A program made the translations under genes and the position numbers. Under the pieces are notes generated by a model. It worked only from the letters and a program-made list of their open reading frames with translations. It did no database searches and was not told the origin of the DNA. From JAJTCH01 sp040386195 (lineage in GTDB: Bacteria > Pseudomonadota > Alphaproteobacteria > Rickettsiales > UBA1997), in assembly GCA_040386195.1 (NCBI GenBank), contig JAZKFV010000024.1:1-31338 (forward strand): a stretch of DNA of 31,338 nucleotides. The letters are read 5' to 3'. Shown here one piece after another: positions 6,920 to 15,251 of the stretch. The stretch's first letter is position 1; each line of letters starts with the position of its first letter.

Positions 6920-9490
6920 TTATTTAGTGAAAATAATTTTCTGATCTTGACAAGAAACTTTAACATTATCGCCATCACAAATTTTGCCTTGCAGAATTTC
7001 TGACGCCAATTCATTTTCAATGTCACGCTGAATAACTCTTTTAAGCGGACGCGCGCCAAAAGAGGGTTCAAAGCCTTTTTCAGCAAGAAACTCCTCAGCT
7101 TTTTTATCTAGCTCAATATTAATATTTCTAACCAAAAGTCTTTTTCTTAAACGCGCAATTTGCACTTCCACAATTGCCGCCATATCTTTTTTATGCAAGC
7201 GATTGAATAAAATAATTTCGTCTAAACGATTGATAAATTCAGGGCGAAAATGAACTTTCAGCGCGTCCATAACTTTATCAAAAACTGATGAAATTGGCTT
7301 ATCTTCCGGCACATCGGCAATAATTCCCGATCCTAAATTAGAAGTTAGAATAATTATCGTGTTAGTAAAATTAACCACCCGACCTTGTGAATCGGTCAAT
7401 CTGCCATCATCTAAAACTTGCAATAAAATATTAAAAATATCTTTGTGAGCTTTTTCAACTTCGTCAAATAAAATCACTTGATAAGGCCGACGGCGCACAC
7501 TTTCCGTCAACGCCCCACCTTGATCATAACCAACATAACCCGGAGGCGCGCCGATCAATCTGGAAACTGAATGGCTTTCCATATATTCACTCATATCCAA
7601 ACGCAGCATTGCGCTTTCATCATCAAAAATAAATTCCGCCAAAGATTTAGCCAACTCAGTTTTACCAACTCCAGTTGGGCCTAAAAATAAAAACGATCCA
7701 ATTGGCCTTGCCGCGTCTTGCAAACCAGCGCGCGATCTGCGCACGGCGTTGCTTACGGCTTTGAGCGCATCTTCTTGACCAATCACTCTTTGGCGCAAAA
7801 AATCTTCCATTTTTAAAAGTTTTTCTTTCTCGCCACTCATCATTTTATCGGCCGGAATGCCGGTGATTTTAGAAACTATTGCGGCAATATCATCTTCGGT
7901 TACCGCTTCTTTTAAAAATTTTTGATTAGTTTGAGCTTCAGATTTTTCTAATTCTTTTTGCAAATTAGGAATCACGCCGTAAGTGATTTCGCCAGCTTTG
8001 GCAAGGTTTCCTTCTCTTTGTGCTTTTTCCAAATCATATTTGGCGTTATCTAATTTTTCTTTGAGTTCATTAACTTTATTTAGTTTTAATTTTTCAGCTT
8101 GCCAAAGTGAACTCATCTCAGAAGATTTTTTTTCTAACTCAGAAAGCTCCAATTTCAAATCCGCCAAACGCTTTTTAGAAGCGGCGTCATCTTCGTTCTT
8201 CAAACCCTCAGCTTCAATTTTTAATTTAATAATTTCGCGATCAATTTTATCTAATTCTTGCGGTTTGCTATCCACTTCAATTCTCAGCGCACTTGCCGCT
8301 TCATCAACTAAATCAATGGCTTTATCTGGCAAAAATCTGTCGGTAATATAACGGTTGGAAAGCGTGGCGGCGGCAACTAAAGCATTGTCTTTAATTTTTA
8401 TGCCGTGATGCATTTCATATTTTTCCTTAATGCCGCGCAAAATTGAAATGGTGTCTTCAACCGTTGGCTCATTAGTATAAACCGCTTGAAAACGCCGTGC
8501 CAAAGCGGCATCTTTTTCAATATATTTACGATATTCATCTAAAGTTGTAGCGCCAATACAATGCAAAGTTCCGCGCGCAAGTGCTGGTTTTAAAAGGTTG
8601 GAAGCATCCATCGCGCCGTCGGTTTTGCCAGCGCCAACTAATAAATGCAGTTCGTCGATAAACAAAATAATTCCATCATCATTTTCAACTTCTTTCAAAA
8701 CCGCTTTCAGCCTTTCTTCAAACTCACCACGATATTTAGCGCCGGCAATTAGCGCGCCCATATCCAAAGACATCAAACGTTGATTTTTAATATTTTCCGG
8801 CACATCGCCATTGATAATGCGCATTGCCAAACCTTCAACAATAGCGGTTTTACCAACTCCGGGCTCGCCAATTAAAACCGGATTATTTTTGGTGCGGCGC
8901 GATAAAACTTGAATGGCGCGGCGAATTTCTTCCTCGCGCCCAATCACCGGATCAATTTTGCCTTTTCTGGCCAGCGCAGTTAAATCAATCGCATATTTTT
9001 CCAGCGATTGATAAGAGCCTTCCGAAGCCGCGCTGTCAGCTTTGCGGCCTTTTCTAATTTCTTCAATGGCTTTTTTCAGCGCGCCAACTGAAAGCCCTGC
9101 CATTTTCAAAACTTTTGCCGCTTCGTTTTTTTCATCTTCAATCATTGCCAGCAAAACTTTTTCAACCGTCACAAAACTATCTTTATCCCTCAAAGCCAAT
9201 TTCTCCGCGCCCAGCAACACTCGCGCCATCTCCTGCGACATTGAAATTTGCCCCGCGCCCGAACCTTCAACAACCGGAATTTTCTGCAAAACTTTTTGAT
9301 TTTCCGCCCGCGCCAAATTGGCATTACCGCCGCAATAATCAATCAACTTTTCCGTCAAACCATCATCATCTTGCAAAAATGCTTGCAATAAATGTTCCGG
9401 CAGAAATTTTTGATTACCATTAGCCAAAGTTAGGCTTTGCGCGGATTGGAGAAGTTCTTTTAATTTATCAGTATATTTTTCGATTTGCAT
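6920..9490 (-). CDS. clpB: ATP-dependent disaggregase ClpB
   Basis: An 856-residue Hsp100 chaperone of standard length that resolubilises aggregated proteins together with DnaK. The double Clp N-domain occupies about 1-145. AAA+ domain 1 has Walker A GEPGVGKT (208-215) and Walker B ILFIDE (275-280), with the pore loop AKYRGEFEER (251-260). The coiled-coil M-domain runs about 405-525 and distinguishes ClpB from ClpA/ClpC. AAA+ domain 2 has Walker A GPTGVGKT (604-611), Walker B VILFDE (672-677) and pore loop GAPPGYVGY (647-655). No ClpP-binding IGL/F loop was noticed, as expected for ClpB. A 71-bp AT-rich gap separates it from the upstream coiled-coil gene; no convincing heat-shock promoter could be assigned. 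Confidence 0.98.
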   Translation of the reverse strand: MQIEKYTDKLKELLQSAQSLTLANGNQKFLPEHLLQAFLQDDDGLTEKLIDYCGGNANLARAENQKVLQKIPVVEGSGAGQISMSQEMARVLLGAEKLALRDKDSFVTVEKVLLAMIEDEKNEAAKVLKMAGLSVGALKKAIEEIRKGRKADSAASEGSYQSLEKYAIDLTALARKGKIDPVIGREEEIRRAIQVLSRRTKNNPVLIGEPGVGKTAIVEGLAMRIINGDVPENIKNQRLMSLDMGALIAGAKYRGEFEERLKAVLKEVENDDGIILFIDELHLLVGAGKTDGAMDASNLLKPALARGTLHCIGATTLDEYRKYIEKDAALARRFQAVYTNEPTVEDTISILRGIKEKYEMHHGIKIKDNALVAAATLSNRYITDRFLPDKAIDLVDEAASALRIEVDSKPQELDKIDREIIKLKIEAEGLKNEDDAASKKRLADLKLELSELEKKSSEMSSLWQAEKLKLNKVNELKEKLDNAKYDLEKAQREGNLAKAGEITYGVIPNLQKELEKSEAQTNQKFLKEAVTEDDIAAIVSKITGIPADKMMSGEKEKLLKMEDFLRQRVIGQEDALKAVSNAVRRSRAGLQDAARPIGSFLFLGPTGVGKTELAKSLAEFIFDDESAMLRLDMSEYMESHSVSRLIGAPPGYVGYDQGGALTESVRRRPYQVILFDEVEKAHKDIFNILLQVLDDGRLTDSQGRVVNFTNTIIILTSNLGSGIIADVPEDKPISSVFDKVMDALKVHFRPEFINRLDEIILFNRLHKKDMAAIVEVQIARLRKRLLVRNINIELDKKAEEFLAEKGFEPSFGARPLKRVIQRDIENELASEILQGKICDGDNVKVSCQDQKIIFTK

Positions 9491-9561
9491 ATGTTTGAAA
9501 AAATTGATTAAAAAACTTACTCAAATTAATAATCAAAAAAGCAAAATCAATTGTAAATATT

Positions 9562-11904
9562 TTAACCGCGCGGTTGATCTTCTTGAGTTCTTGGATTAGG
9601 GCGTGCACCAGGAAATCTCCTCGTTGCTGAAGCTCTTCGCGCATCGGGACGAGGAATAGAAATTGCGCGTGGTATCTCTATTCGATAAGCCACCGGCATA
9701 GGCACAACAACAACTGGTGGCGCGCTTTGTAATTCGCCAAGATGATGATGAAGCTGAGCATTTTGATTAGAAAGTGCCTCACAATTCTCGCGTAATCTAG
9801 CCAATTCACCCAGCAATTCATCGTTTTTTTTATTACCTCTATCCCAACTCAACGAAAATGCTGTAGAGTCTTTTTTAGCTTGAACAGACTCATCTTCAGC
9901 TTTTTGCAACCTCAAATTACTCTCTTGCAATCGCTGCCTTTCCTCTAAAATTTTTGTTTCTTGCTCCACAACTTGCGCTTGTAAATCAGCCAAACTCGCT
10001 TCTTTTAATTGTAGCTGAGAATTTAAATCTGCTAAATTTTCTTGAAGAGATTCGTTTTGAGTTTGAATAATATTAGATTTTCGACTTTCTTGCTGAAGAT
10101 TTTTGTCAAAAGATTTTTTCTCCTCTGTCAATTTTTTTTCAGCATCTAATTTTTGTGCTTGAAGAGTTTTGATCTGGGTTGTTATTTTTTCAATTTCTAA
10201 TTTTAATTTTTGATTTTCTGCGTTTAATTTAGTGCAATTATCAGCGTTTTTTTGGCGCAATTCTTGAATATCCTCATTTAGAACTTCATTTTCACTTTGA
10301 AGCTTTCGCAATAAGCCTTGTAGATTATCCATCATAGTATTTGATTGCGAAATATAGGTTCTATTCTCTCGCAAAGCCTGTGCTAATTTTTCTATTTGTT
10401 CTTTAGATTCCGTGATCAATTGTTTATTTTGATGATGATTTTCTGACGGCGCAGAAAATTCCGCAACCCTCATTACCAAACCATCCGGAGTTGCAGGTTT
10501 TGAATCCGAAGTTGAAATTTCTGAAGACGAACTTTCCAGAGTTAAAACTTCTGAGGCTGAACTTTGTAAGGCTAAAATTTCTGATTCCGCTGGCGAAGCG
10601 TCTGTCGTTTCCACTCCAAAACTTTGTTGCAAATCTTGTTCTAACAATTCCTCTTGCCGAGCTTTTTCAATTTCTGCCGCAAAATTTAATCCCGTTGCTT
10701 TTAAAGCGTTAATTGATTCTCTTGTATCTTGAATATTCTGGGCGATCCTCTCAATTTCTTCGTCCATAAGACCCTTAGATTGTATTCTAATTATTTGCAA
10801 ATTTTGAATCATTTTTGCCAAATTGATTCTTTGTTCCATTATTCTAAATTTTGGCAATAATTTTCTATCGGTAATAATTTCTTCAATTAATTCAGCAAAT
10901 TGACTCTGATCCTCAAGCGCCAATTTTTTTAGTTTTTCTAAATCTTTATTAGCAAAATTAGCAAATAAAATTTCTTTTAATAAGTAACGATCTTCAGCAC
11001 CAACTTGCTCCATCAAAATTTGCAATAAATCTGGATCAAAAGGCTCAGTTTTTAAGGCTTGTTTTAATTCTTGAGCAATTTTTTGTTTAAACCTGGTATT
11101 CAGATTTTTTATCAGCACCACGCGATTTGCGATTGGCAAAATATCTTTTAAATTGATTTGGTCAGAAGCTAAATATCTGAGAATTTGAGCCGCATCTCTA
11201 AATGACTGTTTGTTAGCATCAAGGTTGAGTATCATATCTTGCGTATTCAAAGCTGGAAGCACTTCAACAAAAAATACGCATTCATATTGATATCGAATTA
11301 AATCATCAAAACGTTTGGCAATAGCTTCAAGCCCATCACCATCAATACCAAGTGCCGCGGCTTCAAAAAAGATATTTGGATCGACATTAAAAAACCCCAG
11401 AATCACACATAAGATTTGTTTTTCTGCCTCAGATAAATCTTGTTCTTGTATTTTTGTTGCCAGCTTATTAACAAATTTTTTAAAAAATTTGTTATCAAAT
11501 TTTTCCATAATCTCGCCTGATTCCTGAATCACAGACGCCATCAGCATTAAACAATTAAGAATTTGAGGATCTAAAACTTCTGGCAACTCATTTTTTTCCA
11601 AGCCTTTTTCTAAAGACGCAAAATAGCTACTCAGATTTTCTGGCATTAAATCCACCAAATTATTTTTTGCATTCGAATCAATCTTATCAGAAAATTGAAA
11701 CCGCCCGAGAAATAAATTCATTCCTTTGGAATGATTATAAAGAGCTTTTAATATGATTTGAGGATCTGTTGCTTGATTTAACTTCGGCAAAAATTCTTGA
11801 TTACATTGAAAAACCCAACTGATAAAACCATCGTTATTCCTCATCAAAGTTTGATCTGGCATAGCTATCGCGTCTTTGCTAATTCTATTTACTTTTTTAC
11901 CCAT
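9562..11904 (-). CDS. Large coiled-coil protein of unknown function
   Basis: A 780-residue protein that I do not recognise. Residues about 1-400 look largely alpha-helical, with no transmembrane or signal sequence. About 440-475 is a Ser/Glu-rich low-complexity stretch with a loose repeat (SSASEVLTLESSSSEI), mirrored by a roughly 30-bp degenerate DNA repeat near 10500-10590. From about 480 to 725 it is a long heptad-type coiled coil rich in Glu, Gln, Lys and Leu. The last 50-60 residues are rich in Pro and Arg (PVVVVPMPVAYRIEIPRAI, then RRFPGARPNPRTQ), resembling a disordered basic tail. It lies between oxyR and clpB on the same strand. Long coiled coils with a basic tail are seen in structural proteins and in effectors; nothing here decides between them. 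Confidence 0.8.
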   Translation of the reverse strand: MGKKVNRISKDAIAMPDQTLMRNNDGFISWVFQCNQEFLPKLNQATDPQIILKALYNHSKGMNLFLGRFQFSDKIDSNAKNNLVDLMPENLSSYFASLEKGLEKNELPEVLDPQILNCLMLMASVIQESGEIMEKFDNKFFKKFVNKLATKIQEQDLSEAEKQILCVILGFFNVDPNIFFEAAALGIDGDGLEAIAKRFDDLIRYQYECVFFVEVLPALNTQDMILNLDANKQSFRDAAQILRYLASDQINLKDILPIANRVVLIKNLNTRFKQKIAQELKQALKTEPFDPDLLQILMEQVGAEDRYLLKEILFANFANKDLEKLKKLALEDQSQFAELIEEIITDRKLLPKFRIMEQRINLAKMIQNLQIIRIQSKGLMDEEIERIAQNIQDTRESINALKATGLNFAAEIEKARQEELLEQDLQQSFGVETTDASPAESEILALQSSASEVLTLESSSSEISTSDSKPATPDGLVMRVAEFSAPSENHHQNKQLITESKEQIEKLAQALRENRTYISQSNTMMDNLQGLLRKLQSENEVLNEDIQELRQKNADNCTKLNAENQKLKLEIEKITTQIKTLQAQKLDAEKKLTEEKKSFDKNLQQESRKSNIIQTQNESLQENLADLNSQLQLKEASLADLQAQVVEQETKILEERQRLQESNLRLQKAEDESVQAKKDSTAFSLSWDRGNKKNDELLGELARLRENCEALSNQNAQLHHHLGELQSAPPVVVVPMPVAYRIEIPRAISIPRPDARRASATRRFPGARPNPRTQEDQPRG

Positions 11905-11966
11905 AAGCTTGTTTAATTTGATTAGTTAAATTTATTAATGAGCAAAATCAATAGTTGCTCTTAAAC

Positions 11967-12815
11967 TTAAATAATCTGCAAAATTTTATTAATCAATTCT
12001 TTTGGTAAATCCTTATCATCAAAATTCTTACGATAACAAATGCCAATTTCGCGATATTTTTTTGGTGAGAATGGCTTAATTTTAAAATCTTTGCGCATAT
12101 CAACAAAATGCTCCAAAGCCGATTTTGGCAAGATTCCGTAGCCGTTATTAATTGCAATCATCGCCTTTACAACTTCAATGCTAGTTGCCGAGAATGAACC
12201 TTTTTCTTGATGAATATTGCAAATGCCTTCAATGCTTTCATTGATACAATTTCCTTCTTCAAGCAGAATTATTTTATCACTTTTGATGCCATCTTTAATG
12301 CTGATTGATTCAGATTTGTGAGTGACGAAAAAAAATTCTTCGTCATAAAGTTTTTTATAAATCAAATTGGCGGGAATTATTTTGGGATAAAAAGCCAGAA
12401 TTACAAAATCTAAATTGCCTTCTTGCAGCGCCTCCAGAGCCGCTTGGGTTTTTTGTTCAAAAAAATAAATTTGTTTTTTAAGTGTTGCTAAATTTTTAAC
12501 AATTTGCGGCAATAAATAAGGCGCGATAGTTGGAATGATGCCAATTTTCAGATTGTTTTGATTGGTGTTGATATTTTTTACTTTTTTGTACTCGCTAAAA
12601 ATTTCTTCAAAATGAAGAATCAATTCCCGACCTTTTGCAGTTGGAATATTTTTACTTCTTTGCCGCTCAAAAATCTGAAATCCCAAAACTGATTCCAATT
12701 TACTAATCTGCTTACTAAGCGCCGGCTGACTTACATTACAAAGCTGGGAAGCCTTGGAAATACTGCTGGTTTTGGCAATTGCTAAAACATATTCAACTTC
12801 ACGAATTGAGAACAT
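11967..12815 (-). CDS. oxyR: LysR-type hydrogen peroxide sensor OxyR
   Basis: A 282-residue LysR-type regulator. The winged helix-turn-helix is at about 1-60 (SISKASQLCNVSQPALSKQI, then LESVLGFQIFER). The effector domain carries two cysteines, Cys190 in EEGNCINES and Cys199 in GICNIHQ, separated by nine residues exactly as the redox pair Cys199/Cys208 of E. coli OxyR. They are followed by the matching SATSIEVVKAMIAINNGYGILP segment. This makes OxyR much more likely than a general LysR protein. It is transcribed divergently from ahpC-ahpD, its expected target; peroxide-dependent activation of that operon is inferred. It is slightly shorter than the E. coli protein (305 residues). Confidence 0.93.
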   Translation of the reverse strand: MFSIREVEYVLAIAKTSSISKASQLCNVSQPALSKQISKLESVLGFQIFERQRSKNIPTAKGRELILHFEEIFSEYKKVKNINTNQNNLKIGIIPTIAPYLLPQIVKNLATLKKQIYFFEQKTQAALEALQEGNLDFVILAFYPKIIPANLIYKKLYDEEFFFVTHKSESISIKDGIKSDKIILLEEGNCINESIEGICNIHQEKGSFSATSIEVVKAMIAINNGYGILPKSALEHFVDMRKDFKIKPFSPKKYREIGICYRKNFDDKDLPKELINKILQII

Positions 12816-12980
12816 AAAAAATAATTATTAATGGTTAATGGTTAATGATTAATGGGTTTTTGGTATAGGTTTTGGTTATGTTAGAAATGAATTATATATA
12901 TTTTACTTATGTTTATTTGCAATGATAATTCGCTTCGTTTTTAAAAACATTTATTTATCAACCTTAATCAAATTAAAAAT
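12816..12980. promoter_or_regulatory. Divergent oxyR / ahpC promoter region
   Basis: This 165-bp gap separates the divergent oxyR and ahpC starts and must hold both promoters. Next to oxyR it contains a short direct repeat of ttaatggttaatg and attaatg units (about 12828-12853), then AT-rich sequence including tatatatattttac. LysR-type regulators normally bind such a shared gap, so an OxyR operator is expected, but I cannot point to a convincing site by eye. Confidence 0.6.
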
Positions 12981-13520
12981 ATGTTAACTATTGGCGATAA
13001 GTTTCCGGCTTTCAATTTAAAAGCTGCAATGTCTTTGGAATCAATGGAAAAAGCGTTCCAGAATATTTCTAACGATAGCAATAAAGATAAATGGCTTTGT
13101 GTTTTCTTTTGGCCGAAAGATTTTACTTTCGTTTGCCCAACTGAAATTGCGGCGTTTGGAAAATTAAATAATGATTTTAAAGATCGTGATTGCGTTTTGC
13201 TTGGCGCTTCAATTGATAGCGAATTTGTGCATTTAGCTTGGCGACGCGACAATGACGAGCTGCGTGATTTACCAATTCCAATGCTTGCCGATGTTAAACG
13301 CGAATTAAGTTCAGCTTTGGGAATTTTGCACAAAGAAGAAGGCGTTGCCCTTCGCGCCACATTTTTGGTCGATCCGCAAGGAATCATTCGTTATGTCGAT
13401 GTGACTGATTTAAAAGTTGGTCGCAATCCTTCTGAAGTAATCCGCGTTTTAGATGCTTTGCAAACTGACGAACTTTGCCCTTGCAATTGGAAAGCTGGCG
13501 ATGAGACGATTCATGTTTAA
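12981..13520 (+). CDS. ahpC: Peroxiredoxin AhpC, mycobacterial three-cysteine type
   Basis: A 179-residue peroxiredoxin that reduces hydrogen peroxide, alkyl hydroperoxides and peroxynitrite. The peroxidatic cysteine is Cys52 in FTFVCPTEI, with the family PxxxT/SxxC pattern (WPKDFTFVC). The C-terminus has two further cysteines, Cys166 and Cys168, in DELCPCNWKAGDETI. This close pair matches mycobacterial AhpC, which is recharged by the thioredoxin-like AhpD rather than by AhpF, and an ahpD gene follows directly. The gene is divergent from oxyR. The ATG start has no clear ribosome-binding site, as for many genes in this window. Confidence 0.95.
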   Translation: MLTIGDKFPAFNLKAAMSLESMEKAFQNISNDSNKDKWLCVFFWPKDFTFVCPTEIAAFGKLNNDFKDRDCVLLGASIDSEFVHLAWRRDNDELRDLPIPMLADVKRELSSALGILHKEEGVALRATFLVDPQGIIRYVDVTDLKVGRNPSEVIRVLDALQTDELCPCNWKAGDETIHV

Positions 13521-13525
13521 CCATA

Positions 13526-13576
13526 TATTGTCATCCTGAATGTATTGTCATCCTGAATGTATTGTCATCCTGAGTG
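13526..13576 (+). repeat. Three tandem 17-bp copies of the left end of a palindromic element
   Basis: The 17-mer tattgtcatcctgaatg occurs at 13526-13542 and 13543-13559, and with one change (gagtg) at 13560-13576, immediately after the ahpC stop. The third copy is the outer part of the left arm of the longer palindrome at 13564-13655, so the array looks like an expansion of one end of that element. Confidence 0.92.
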
Positions 13577-13655
13577 AAACGAAGGATCTCATGAGACGAA
13601 TTCGATCTTAGTTCACGGCGCGTTGCAAGAGATCCTTCGCTGCGCTCAGGATGAC
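13564..13655. repeat. Dispersed palindromic repeat element between ahpC and ahpD
   Basis: Left arm gtcatcctgagtgaaacgaa continues into ggatctc (13564-13590). The right arm (13629-13655, gagatccttcgctgcgctca onward) is its near-perfect reverse complement, around a 38-bp centre. A second element of the same family is at 28929-29001. Repeats starting gtcatcctgag are widely dispersed in genomes of this kind. As RNA it would form a long stem between ahpC and ahpD and could dampen read-through or alter mRNA stability. Confidence 0.9.
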
Positions 13656-13691
13656 AGTGGGAGAAATAATAACAACACAAAAAATAAATTT

Positions 13692-14204
13692 ATGAACTTA
13701 GAAAATCTATTAGACCAAACACCAGAATACGCCAAAGATTTAAAACTAAATGGCAAAACAGTAGTTTTAGCCAATACAGTTTTAAGCAAAAAACAAAGCG
13801 CAATAATTGCTATTGCTTGCAGCATCGCAACTAAAAATCAGAAACTATTGGACGCCGTTATCAATCAATTTCAAAATGATTTAAACGAGAAAGAACTAAC
13901 CGCCGCCAAATCCGCTGCGGCAATAATGGGAATGAACAATATTTATTATCGCTTCATTCATTTGGCGGAAAATAAAGATTACAGCAAAATGCCTGCCGGT
14001 TTGCGGATGAATATAATCGCCAATCACGGAATTGAAAAAGTGGATTTTGAATTAGCATCAATTGCCGTTTCAGCAATTAACGGTTGTGGAATGTGTATTG
14101 ATTCACATGAAAAAACTTTGAAGGCGCATAATGTTTCTTCAGAAATAATTCAAAACGCAGTGAAGATTGGCGCGGTTTTGAATGGGTTCGCTTTTATTGT
14201 CTAA
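13692..14204 (+). CDS. ahpD: Alkyl hydroperoxide reductase partner AhpD
   Basis: A 170-residue carboxymuconolactone-decarboxylase-fold protein. The active site is the CxxC pair Cys132/Cys135 in INGCGMCIDSHEKTL, with His139 four residues later and Glu120 upstream, matching the Glu/Cys/Cys/His relay of mycobacterial AhpD. It is expected to reduce AhpC using lipoylated protein as electron source. The frame is open further upstream to an ATG at 13623, but those 23 codons lie in the palindromic repeat, so the start is placed at 13692, where the AhpD-like N-terminus MNLENLLDQTPEYAKDL begins. Downstream, a 48-bp copy of its 3' end recurs at 15252. Confidence 0.94.
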   Translation: MNLENLLDQTPEYAKDLKLNGKTVVLANTVLSKKQSAIIAIACSIATKNQKLLDAVINQFQNDLNEKELTAAKSAAAIMGMNNIYYRFIHLAENKDYSKMPAGLRMNIIANHGIEKVDFELASIAVSAINGCGMCIDSHEKTLKAHNVSSEIIQNAVKIGAVLNGFAFIV

Positions 14205-14298
14205 AGCTTTTTTCTGATCAAAATGAACTTTTGTAAGGACTTAGTGTCGCATAATATTCAATGTAATAATTTTTCTTTATTTTCCGGATCTTTATATT

Positions 14299-14333
14299 AA
14301 ATTGTCTGGGTCTTTGATTCTTAAAGACAATTT
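14299..14333 (+). promoter_or_regulatory. Inverted repeat upstream of the NG-repeat gene
   Basis: A perfect 9-bp inverted repeat, aaattgtct (14299-14307) and agacaattt (14325-14333), lies 28 bp before the start at 14361 in a 156-bp gap. It could be an operator or a leader hairpin. It is not followed by a T-run, so termination of ahpD transcription here is unlikely. Confidence 0.4.
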
Positions 14334-14360
14334 ACATTACTAAAAAAATTTTAAATTTTT

Positions 14361-14579
14361 ATGAAAATAAAATTAATGATTGCAACTCTAATGTTGACAT
14401 TTTTTTCCACCAACTCCTTTGCGGGAATTAATCCTAATGGGACGAATCTTAATGGGACAAATCTCAATGGTATTACTAGAAATGGCATTACTAGAAATGG
14501 TCTTAGAACCAATGGCATCCACGCCAATGGACTTGAGCTTAACAGCCTTGCACAAAACGCTATTGCTAAAAAAAACTAA
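14361..14579 (+). CDS. Secreted NG-repeat protein, N-terminal part of a frameshifted gene
   Basis: A 72-residue product with a clear signal peptide (residues 1-21, ending SFA-GI), followed by Asn-Gly repeats spaced about five residues apart (NPNGTNLNGTNLNGITRNG). The pattern, repeats of xNGxx and then a Cys-containing globular domain, is known from exported proteins of unknown function, notably in myxobacteria. The frame ends at TAA 14577-14579 just after a run of eight A (14568-14575). One extra A would join it to the open frame that encodes the rest of the domain through 15238, giving 292 residues. It may therefore be a truncated gene, an assembly or homopolymer error, or a slippage-controlled gene; alternatively the short secreted form may be functional on its own. 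Confidence 0.65.
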   Translation: MKIKLMIATLMLTFFSTNSFAGINPNGTNLNGTNLNGITRNGITRNGLRTNGIHANGLELNSLAQNAIAKKN

Positions 14580-15238
14580 ATAATTCCTCTTCATTATCAG
14601 TAGAAAAGGAAGCGTCAGATTTAGAATCTGACGCTTCTTTTTTTAACCTCACCTCCACCGATTTAATCAACTCCGCAGATGGTCGCCAAGAATTAAAATA
14701 TCTGGCTAGCTGCGCCTTAAATTTGGATCAAACTTTAAATGCCACCGCCAAAGATGGTAAAAAATATTCCTTCATTGGTTCAATGGGGCTTGCTCCTTCT
14801 TGGCTTGATGGCGGCTTAAGCTTAAGCCAACAACGCTGGGTTTCTGCCTGTATTTTAGCGCGCACTAATTATTTTGGTCAGCCAATAGAAATTTCTATGC
14901 GTGCTGATAATTCAAATTTTTCAGCCTTACAAACCACTGCTGACGAACAAAAAGATTTTACAATTTTCGAAGGTGGATTTTTTGGTAATATTTTTCTAGA
15001 ACAGCCAGTGGGCTATGCTTGCCAAGGCGATGATGTTGGCATTAGCGATGAGATTTTAAATTGGCGAATTTGCGCTAAACCATCAATTAAAAACCCTAAA
15101 TTTACGATGTGTGATTTTATTTTGGTAGGCAAATGCCGCGATCAAAAATCTTTTAAAATTGACCAAGAGCAATATCAAGAAATTATCAAAACATATCTAA
15201 AACCAGGTTTAACCAGCTTACAAAAGAAGCCTAATTAA
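14580..15238 (+). pseudogene. C-terminal part of the frameshifted NG-repeat protein (YLxSCAL...GNIF domain)
   Basis: In the frame entered by adding one A to the run at 14568-14575, the sequence is open from the A-run to TAA 15236-15238. It reads through a linker into ELKYLASCALNLDQTL, FIGSMGLAPSW, QQRWVSACILARTNYFG, EISMRADN, FEGGFFGNIF and GYACQGDDVG. These motifs match, from memory, the globular domain that follows NG/LNG repeats in exported myxobacterial proteins. Conserved residues lie upstream of the only nearby possible start (TTG at 14723), and there is no signal peptide or ribosome-binding site there, so this is a continuation of the 14361 gene and not an independent one. Several Cys suggest disulphides after export. 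Function is unknown. Confidence 0.7.
14609..14644 (+). terminator. Strong intrinsic-terminator-like hairpin inside the split gene
   Basis: Perfect 13-bp stem gaagcgtcagatt (14609-14621) / aatctgacgcttc (14625-14637) with a three-base loop and seven T (14638-14644). By form it is a textbook Rho-independent terminator for the 72-residue ORF. However, it also lies in the open frame that links the two halves of the NG-repeat protein, where it encodes a palindromic EASDLESDAS stretch. Confidence 0.8.
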
Positions 15239-15251
15239 TGCTTCCACCCAA

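Noticed and set aside
7983..9423. Plus-strand open frames opposite clpB
   Set aside because: They are Ser/Phe-rich shadows of the highly conserved clpB gene.
9564..9575. Perfect palindrome aaccgcgcggtt at the end of the coiled-coil gene
   Set aside because: It encodes the last residues and stop, has almost no loop and no T-run, so it is a poor terminator.
13497..13605. Similarity of atgagacgattc (end of ahpC) with atgagacgaattc in the palindrome centre, as a possible target duplication
   Set aside because: Only about 12 bases with one gap, and the rest of the centre does not match; too short to distinguish from chance.
13623..13691. Upstream extension of ahpD by 23 codons
   Set aside because: The extension is translated palindromic repeat; AhpD homology begins at the ATG at 13692.
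14723..15238. Independent gene starting at TTG 14723
   Set aside because: Conserved residues continue upstream of the TTG in the same frame and no ribosome-binding site or signal peptide is present; it is the second half of the 14361 gene.
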